Below are positions 58,556 through 64,000 of a DNA stretch of 64,000 nucleotides, one piece after another (positions within the stretch are counted from its first letter, which is position 1; the number at the start of each line of letters is the position of its first letter). Made by a program: the position numbers and the translations under genes. The notes beneath the pieces were generated by a model. That model did not search any database. It saw only the letters and a program-made list of their open reading frames with translations, and was not told the origin of the DNA. Location of the stretch: the NCBI GenBank assembly GCA_038501625.1, contig JAZAYU010000054.1, forward strand, positions 434,001 to 498,000, given 5' to 3'. This stretch comes from Corbicula japonica (Eukaryota > Mollusca > Bivalvia > Venerida > Cyrenidae).

Positions 58556-58780
58556 CATTACCAAATAGATATACATGACAAATAAACACCGTCATTGCTG
58601 GAACAGATTGAAATCAAGCTTATCCATATTTTCAAAATTGTACTTGTTTTTAATTACTTAAAAATAATTTTGTAGGACACTTCTAATATTTTGAAAAAGC
58701 TTTGATTACACCAACCTGTTAAAAGGTCAGTTATAGAGCAGCTATGTGTGTATTATACACCTAATTGCTAAAATAAAGGA
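58556..58780. other. Short non-coding stretch
   Basis: Nothing recognised. Confidence 0.35.
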
Positions 58781-58875
58781 CAAGGTGATTTTGAAAGCAA
58801 CCAAACACGACAAATATGAAAATATTGCGGGCTCGGTTTGAATGAACCTGCTTATAGGCAGTAATAGAAATGCTA
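58781..58875 (+). repeat. R1 triple-hairpin repeat, head part
   Basis: Head TGATTTTGAAAGCAACCAAA, CACGACAAATATGAAAATAT, second hairpin weakened; stops at GGCAGTAATAGAAATGC inside the third hairpin. Confidence 0.85.
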
Positions 58876-59262
58876 AGAAGAAATGCAAATATCTCTATTA
58901 TTAAATAAATGGGTTTTTAAAAGTATGCAGAAAGTCTTTTGGGGTGGGGGGGGGGGAGTATTTAAGGACACTGTCTTAGAAAATAACTGAATAACTATTC
59001 TTAACAAAGTTTGGACTTGTTAAACAATATTTCACCGTAGTCCGGAACTAACAAGAATCATTAATTATTTATTTACCCAATTAATGTTTGATATGATATA
59101 TGTATATTCAATTATCTAGAATCTGTTTACTGTTTACATTTTACAGATATTACTGCCTAAGAACATATTGTTTTACTCTTCTAACCTCTCTCTGTCTCAT
59201 GTTTTTTTTACCTTAAAGATATCTATTTTCTAAGAATGTTTGAAATCTTGGGAAACAAACTA

Positions 59263-59408
59263 TGTCCAAGATTATAAAACTGAGCAAGGAAACCAGACTC
59301 AAATCTCGAGCATCTGATTGGCTGAAATGACGACCAGTCGCCATTTCAGCCTGTCAGGTCCTTGAGATTTGAGACTGGTTTCCATGCTTAGTTTTAAAGC
59401 CTTAGGCC
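59263..59408. mobile_element. R3 palindromic MITE, copy f, fullest
   Basis: Both arms and the centre GACGACCAGTCGCCATTTCA are present (about 146 bp), making this the best template for the family. Few mismatches between arms (AATCTCGAGCATC against GTCCTTGAGATT). Confidence 0.93.
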
Positions 59409-59944
59409 CTGAAGTAGAAAACTTGACAGTATGTGTCTAGATAAGATCATTACTCCAATATTATTCTGCAGTGTACATTAGTATTCATGGGACATACATT
59501 CTAAATGTATGTCACGGAATGGCTAGTGTCGTCTGTCTCATGAAGATGATAAATGGGATCAACTCAAGATTTTCAAAGGAAAAGGAAAAATCTCTGTTAT
59601 TTCTTGGATCTTTAGTTAAAGATGTTAACAATTAAGAAAATATTTGCGTGTGTACCGGATATCCGATCCGGATTTATAGTGAGTTAATGTGTGAACTTAC
59701 CGTAACTTATGTCAGAATCGAACATTTTATAATACATGAGTTCTCAACCTGGTTAATAAGTACACTCAGTGAAATAAATGAGTTTTTCTATCCTTTCTAA
59801 ATTATTTTTCTATATTTTTCATCAAACTTACTACCGCGAATGAAAATTCATAGAGGATACTGAAATTAGGAAAATAATTCGTTACCGATGTCATGGAGTG
59901 ATGATAAAATTTATCAGGGATATCTGATCAACGTTTTCCGGTTG
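59409..59944. other. Non-coding stretch
   Basis: Nothing recognised. Confidence 0.35.
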
Positions 59945-60055
59945 TCCTGGCTAGCTCGTTGCGTGGTCTCGATAGCGTTGTCGGATTTGCATGGCTACGC
60001 GCTGTCACCGTGACGGTACGGGTTCGCTTCTCGGTAGAATTCATTATCATTTTTT
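59945..60055 (+). mobile_element. tRNA-derived SINE-like core, copy 2
   Basis: A-box-like TGGCTAGCTCGTTGCG and a B box (GGTTCGCTTCTC, 60,021-60,032). Aligns with 8,027-8,126 over the core and the trailing ATTCATTATCATTTTTTAG. The T-run after the core could end Pol III transcription. Confidence 0.7.
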
Positions 60056-60304
60056 AGTAGCAATAAACATAAAGATCGACAAAATCGGGTCCAAGGAACT
60101 TTAGAAATGAATATTTCTGGTAAAAACACAACCTTGCAGCACAAATTGACTTAAGAAAGAGAGTAAAAGTACGATTGATATCAAAACTAAAAAGTTAAAA
60201 GCATTATTTAAAAATTAAAACTGATGGTTGTCGCCTTTGTAGAGTATGCTTACAATATGATTGAAATCAAAACTAAGACATAACAAAAATTTATAAAAGA
60301 AATT

Positions 60305-61090
60305 AATGAAAAAAAAAACAGGGGGTTGCTGCCTTGGAAAAATCATAGGCGAATACAGTAAAACCCCTCATTAAGGCCAACCTGACATTAAGAGCACCTA
60401 GCTAATAAGACCACTATTCAGGTGTCTCATTTACCAGTTTTGCACTATTTTCGACCCCGAAATAGAGACCACCCCTTATTAAGACCACTTTTCCCAGTCC
60501 CAAAGGTGGTCTTAATAGAGAGGTTTCTCTGTATTGTTTTCCTCTTGGATTGAAACCAGATTCAATGGTACACTATCATTTTCATGAAAAAACATGTAAA
60601 CATGTACGGTTGTCTTAGTGACTTTATCTTACTCCTCCAACTAATTCGACGATGTGACACATGCAATAGACTACAGCAATTTAAACAAACAACAATTTAC
60701 TGCGCCTTCAAATCATTCTCTGGATGTATGTGTTCACCAAGCATTCAGACAGACAAGCAATTAACGAACACAATCAATCTTAGGGGCTGCCGCATTTGAG
60801 GAAGGAAAGAGAGCAGACAATTACAATGCGACCTATATGAAATATCTGTTTCAACCATCTTGGGCATAGACAAGTAATTATCAAAAAAGAGAGAAAGAAT
60901 GTGAGAGTTGCCAGTCGTTGGTAAAACATAGTTTCCACTACGGTTGAAAGCAGATTCTATGCTAACCTATCCTTACTCTTGCCCCGCCAAGGTTTCGACG
61001 ATGTTGCATGCAATAAATTCCAAGCAATTAAAGGAAACAATAGCTTACTGCACTTTATATACATTCTGTCGAGGACTGTTGCACCAATCT
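60305..61090 (+). repeat. R4-related repeat with an internal duplication
   Basis: ACAGGGGGTTGCTGCCTTGG resembles the R4 block GAGGGGTTACCGCCTTGG. After the pogo MITE, 60,640-60,745 (TCGACGATGTGACACATGCA, GCAATTTAAACAAAC, TTTACTGCGCC, ATTCTCTG) is repeated in diverged form at 60,990-61,090 (TCGACGATGTTGCATGCAAT, AAGCAATTAAAGGAAACAAT, TTACTGCAC). Confidence 0.55.
60356..60531. mobile_element. Pogo/Tigger-type MITE, 176 bp
   Basis: Begins CAGTAAAACCCCTCATTAAG and ends ...CTTAATAGAGAGGTTTCTCTG, giving imperfect inverted ends of about 28 bases. Flanked by TA on both sides (60,354-60,355; 60,532-60,533). CAG termini, TA target and size fit a non-autonomous pogo/Tigger element. It interrupts the R4-related repeat. 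Confidence 0.85.
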
Positions 61091-61689
61091 TGCAGATAGT
61101 TGTGGAATATTCTATAAGTAAAGCGTAGAAATAGGCAAGACCTTCTGCGTTCTGGTAAATTAAATTTGCATTAAATCATGGTTCAGAGATAACCCGCAAT
61201 TAACAACAATTATATAAAGTAACAAAGTGAACGTGCCAGAGTTTTTAAAACTGCATTTGTAAGTACTAATGGATTCTAAAAATAAAATGGAAAAATTAAG
61301 AGGCCTAACGAGGGATATTTAAATCTCAATTAAATCTCAATAGCTATACAATCTAGGGAACAGATGTGCTAATAAAACATATTTTGTCAGAATGGTTTTA
61401 ACATTTTGTCAAGATCAGATGAGAATGGAATCCCGAAAAATTTATTAAAACTGATTATTAAAGAACATTTTAAAACTTATTATAAATTATTTATATTATT
61501 TATGTTTTCTTTATAAACTATACATCTTCTATATAATTTAAATAATTGCCTGACAATTAACTAAGTAAAAGAATAACGTTTGAAAACATTTCTGCATAAC
61601 CTGTATAAAAATGATCACTTTGTTTACCTCCTTGGTTGCACGACGGTGGCAGGGGTTGGTTTATATGAAAATCTCTTTTCAAAAGAACT
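61091..61689. other. Non-coding stretch
   Basis: AT-rich. Bases 61,625-61,657 (TACCTCCTTGGTTGCACGAC, GGTGGCAGGGG) resemble a block in both duplication units (43,022-43,050 and 49,253-49,283). Confidence 0.4.
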
Positions 61690-62131
61690 TCATTCAGTGT
61701 TTTCAATGACGTCCTTTGAAGGTCGTTGAGCACGATAGTATGTACTTTGTTAATACATGTAGTACTTTCGTTTTGTTTTAATATTTCGGCCCGTTTTGAG
61801 ACGGGTGGTTTCAATTTCTCAGCCAATATTGATTCGGATATTGTTCAATCACCCCCAATGATATTATACTTCCTGCTTTTTAAATTTTGCTTTTGGTGTT
61901 GTCTGTGATATGCAGGATTTAAATTCTAAGATCCCCTATCAAAATTCTATTCTGTTTAGTTCCGCCCATTGTTTTCTCGTTTAGGGCACACCCATTTTTA
62001 TCTGGGGATCATACGCCGCTGAACATGGAATGGTATTAATCTGAAAATAGCGCATTGAAGGTTCCATGTCAACCGCCATAGGCATACCATCGTTTGGGAT
62101 GGTAAAATTGTACTGTTTATTTGTGTAAATA
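61690..62131 (+). repeat. R2 repeat, copy 3
   Basis: Matches 22,780-23,160 along its length: GACGTCCTTTGAAGGTCG, TTGAGCACGATAGTATGTAC, TTTTAATATTTCGGCCCG, GACGGGTGGTTTCAA, CACCCCCAATGATATTATAC, GATCCCCTATCAAAATTCTA and AGTTCCGCCCATTGTTTTCT. Runs straight into R1 (minus). An 89-codon minus-strand frame (61,557-61,826) covers one end, without a known domain. Confidence 0.85.
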
Positions 62132-62220
62132 TTGAGTTGCGCTCAACCCGGGGCTAGGCCTTCAATATTTTCATATTTGTCGTGTTCGATGGCTTTCAAA
62201 GATCCCTTTTCATCTATTTT
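62132..62220 (-). repeat. R1 copy with both large hairpins deleted
   Basis: Tail (TTGAGTTGCGCTCAACCCGG, GGCTAGGC) is joined directly to the head (CTTCAATATTTTCATATTTG, TCGTGTTCGATGGCTTTCAA). The missing ~67 bases are exactly hairpins 2 and 3. Confidence 0.9.
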
Positions 62221-62224
62221 ATGA

Positions 62225-62700
62225 GGAGCTCGAATTGTTTCTTCTATCTTTGTCACCGTGTTCTTGCTGATTTGACTACAGGTACTCTGGTCTCGGTAAG
62301 ATCATTGAGTACACAGTCCTTCGGCTTTCCAATGCTTTGAGTTCTTATGTTTTATATGTTTGTGTGTTTTTGCATGCAACAATGTTGAGCTAATGGGTGG
62401 GTAGGAGATATTACAAGAAGACAACGTGTACTTGTTTTGTGACATGAGAACCTGTTGGCGCAAATGCAAAGGTTGGTGCAAACTGGAACCTGGTTTAACC
62501 TGGTTTAAACCCCCAGTTGTAAATTGTTTTGCCACTCACCGTTTCAAGGCGGTATACCAAAGGGTTCTCCTTTTCGTTAATTTAGTGTCTTATTTGAATT
62601 TGACTTATAAAACGTATACAAAATCATCCGCTCATTTCCTTTCTTCTTTTTCTCTCCGTGGGGAGGCTGTGTTTTGTGAATTGAATCAGCTTCCCTTTTA
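62225..62700 (-). mobile_element. R4 copy, one arm plus outer flank
   Basis: Reverse-complement match to 3,690-4,175: CACCGTGTTCTTGCTGATTT, CTCTGGTCTCGGTAAGATCA, TTGAGTAC, ATGTTTTATATGTTTGTGTG, TTTTGCATGCAACAATGTTG, GAGAACCTGTTGG, GGTTGGTGCA, AACCTGGTTTAAACCCCCAG, TTTCAAGGCGGTA and GTGGGGAGGCTGT. About 80-85% by eye. The best evidence for the true extent of R4. Confidence 0.88.
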
Positions 62701-63074
62701 TAACTGAAGAAAATATTACCACGTTTGTTTCGTTCGTATCAATCTGTGTACACAACTAAATGAAGCGAAATTGAACATTATTAGTTAATTGTTGTTAGAA
62801 CTGATGTGTTGGGCTGAGAGCAAGTACATTTTAACATTATACTAACTATATTATTTTGGAGCACATTTCATAAGGCAAAAATTTAAACGACGAAATATTG
62901 TTATTAAAAACTAAATATCTGGTTAAATCTGTATGTACTCGTACAGCGATAAAACTATTAAGTACTTACTGATCATGTAAAATTTGCAAAAACAAATTGA
63001 AAAGAAAAAAACTAGAATTGAAAACATATGTCACAATGCAGCTGTAAAAATCAACTAAAATAAAAGATGAACAC
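62701..63074. other. Non-coding stretch
   Basis: Nothing recognised. Confidence 0.35.
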
Positions 63075-63148
63075 ACTCAAATAAACCAAACCTGCAACAT
63101 TTTCGTTTATGTCGTGTTCAGTGCTTTCAAAGTTTTCTTTTCAACCAT
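63075..63148 (-). repeat. R1 head fragment
   Basis: ACCAAACCTGCAACATTTTC, TTATGTCGTGTTCAG and GCTTTCAAAGTTTTCTTTTC: head and first hairpin only. Confidence 0.7.
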
Positions 63149-63346
63149 TGAAAAATGAGTCATAAAAACATTGTTCTTCCAATTCTGTTCTGTCTTTAAA
63201 TTTAATAAAAAAGAACACGAATAAAGATATTTCCGAAACAATTCTATCAGGACGAAATGTGATCGTTTCAGAATTGAACTCTGTTTTTCTCTAACGTATG
63301 ATAGAAAATGTGGAAACATATGAGTAGCCACACCAAGACAACAAGG

Positions 63347-63460
63347 TCCCAAGGTTATAAAGCTGAGATTAGAAACCAGTCTCAAATCTGGTCGCCATTT
63401 CAGCCAATCAGATGCTTGTGATTTGAGACTGGTTTCCATGCTCAGTTTATAACCTTGGGC
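63347..63460. mobile_element. R3 palindromic MITE, copy g
   Basis: CCCAAGGTTATAAAGCTGAG opening, shortened left arm, TCGCCATTTCAGCCAATCAG centre and full right arm ending AGTTTATAACCTTGGGC. Lies next to an R4 fragment. Confidence 0.92.
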
Positions 63461-63461
63461 A

Positions 63462-63575
63462 AATGCTTCTCCACAAAGCGGAGAACTGAGAGGAATAGAA
63501 AGCATGGATATATAAAACTAACAATTTAAACAGGACACCAAAAACAATAAACGAAAAAGAGAACCTGGTGGGCGC
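63462..63575 (+). repeat. R4 arm fragment
   Basis: TTCTCCACAAAGCGGAGAAC, GAGAGGAATAGAAAGCATGG, GGACACCAAAAACAATAAAC and AAAAAGAGAACC resemble 3,750-3,850, here preceded by an R3 MITE instead of the inner R4 text. Confidence 0.6.
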
Positions 63576-63699
63576 AATCTAATAGCAATAATTTTGTGAT
63601 ATTCTTACTGAAATACTACCAACGTTAACTTTACTAGATTGTGTTTTTTATGCTCAATTGAATATAATTAATCCAAGAGCGACAGTTAGACAATACGTT

Positions 63700-63975
63700 T
63701 CTTATGATAATAAAATATCAGTAATCTACTTGCAAGACATCCATTAAGCCTTCGCGGGTTGTTTAAATTTGTCATAATATTAGGCTATTAAAATACCTAT
63801 GAAGACCAATTAAGTTTACTCAGTCTGGTAAAAATAAACGAAATCAGAAGTGGAAACACTCCGAGTGTTTTATTATGCAATACGTAATGATAATAAAATG
63901 TCTGTGAACTACTTGCAAGATAACGTTGAAACTTCAAGGCTAGATAAAAGTTGACATAATAAGAGGTATTAAAAA
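63700..63975 (+). repeat. Direct repeat, period ~185 bases
   Basis: ATGATAATAAAATATCAGTA, CTACTTGCAAGACA, TAAATTTGTCATAATATTAG at about 63,703-63,785 recur at 63,888-63,970 (ATGATAATAAAATGTCTGTG, CTACTTGCAAGATA, AAGTTGACATAATAAGAG). Confidence 0.7.
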
Positions 63976-64000
63976 AGATTAAAATGAACACACCAATATA

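Overview
This window looks like a gene-poor, AT-rich intergenic stretch of a metazoan nuclear genome. A marine mollusc, probably a bivalve, is my best guess. That rests on the density of small fold-back elements, tRNA-derived SINE-like cores, a Tc1/mariner relic, long dinucleotide runs, the absence of bacterial-style operons, and a repeat block at 12.58-12.79 kb whose wording recalls mollusc repeats; it is inference, not proof. I found no intact host protein-coding gene. The only protein I recognise is the broken C-terminal half of a Tc1/mariner transposase (50,382-50,795, minus strand). Most short open frames lie inside repeats or palindromes and look like chance.

Layout. 0-12 kb: two adjacent fold-back hairpins (0.88-1.35 kb), a long-arm element R4 (3.1-4.2 kb), the first copy of a dispersed triple-hairpin repeat R1 (4.5 kb), element R6 (5.3 kb), a SINE core (8.0 kb) and a run of four short hairpins (10.2 kb). 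12-32 kb: further R1 copies, the composite partner R2 (22.7 kb), palindromic R3 MITEs (16.3 and 30.2 kb), a (CT)n run, a 42-bp minisatellite (20.2 kb), a 46-bp tandem array (31.3 kb), and a relatively repeat-poor island at 23.2-28.4 kb. That island holds four X-box-like palindromes (RFX-type sites) and one exon-like open segment. 32.2-38.4 kb: a fold-back element of about 6.3 kb with arms of about 1.5-2 kb, each arm carrying an outer E-box plus ATGGCCGCC start-like block.

40.3-55.5 kb: a tandem segmental duplication (unit A 40.29-48.17 kb, unit B 48.17-55.53 kb), each unit ending in an R3 MITE. Because the units can be aligned, several insertions are visible as filled and empty alleles: an R3 MITE, a 580-bp TA-flanked pogo-like insertion, a (TA)50-bearing composite block, a Tc1-containing compound insertion, and a fold-back/R7 insertion. 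55.5-64 kb: a 924-bp palindrome with arms of about 440 bp (57.6-58.6 kb), a second SINE core, a pogo/Tigger-type MITE inside an R4-like repeat, R2+R1 (61.7-62.2 kb), a large R4 fragment (62.2-62.7 kb) and another R3 MITE.

Nothing here forms a pathway. The window is best read as a record of nested insertion, duplication and decay. Names R1-R8 are local labels for repeat families recognised only by comparing the window with itself. Boundaries are by eye, good to about 5-20 bases, and percentage identities are visual estimates.
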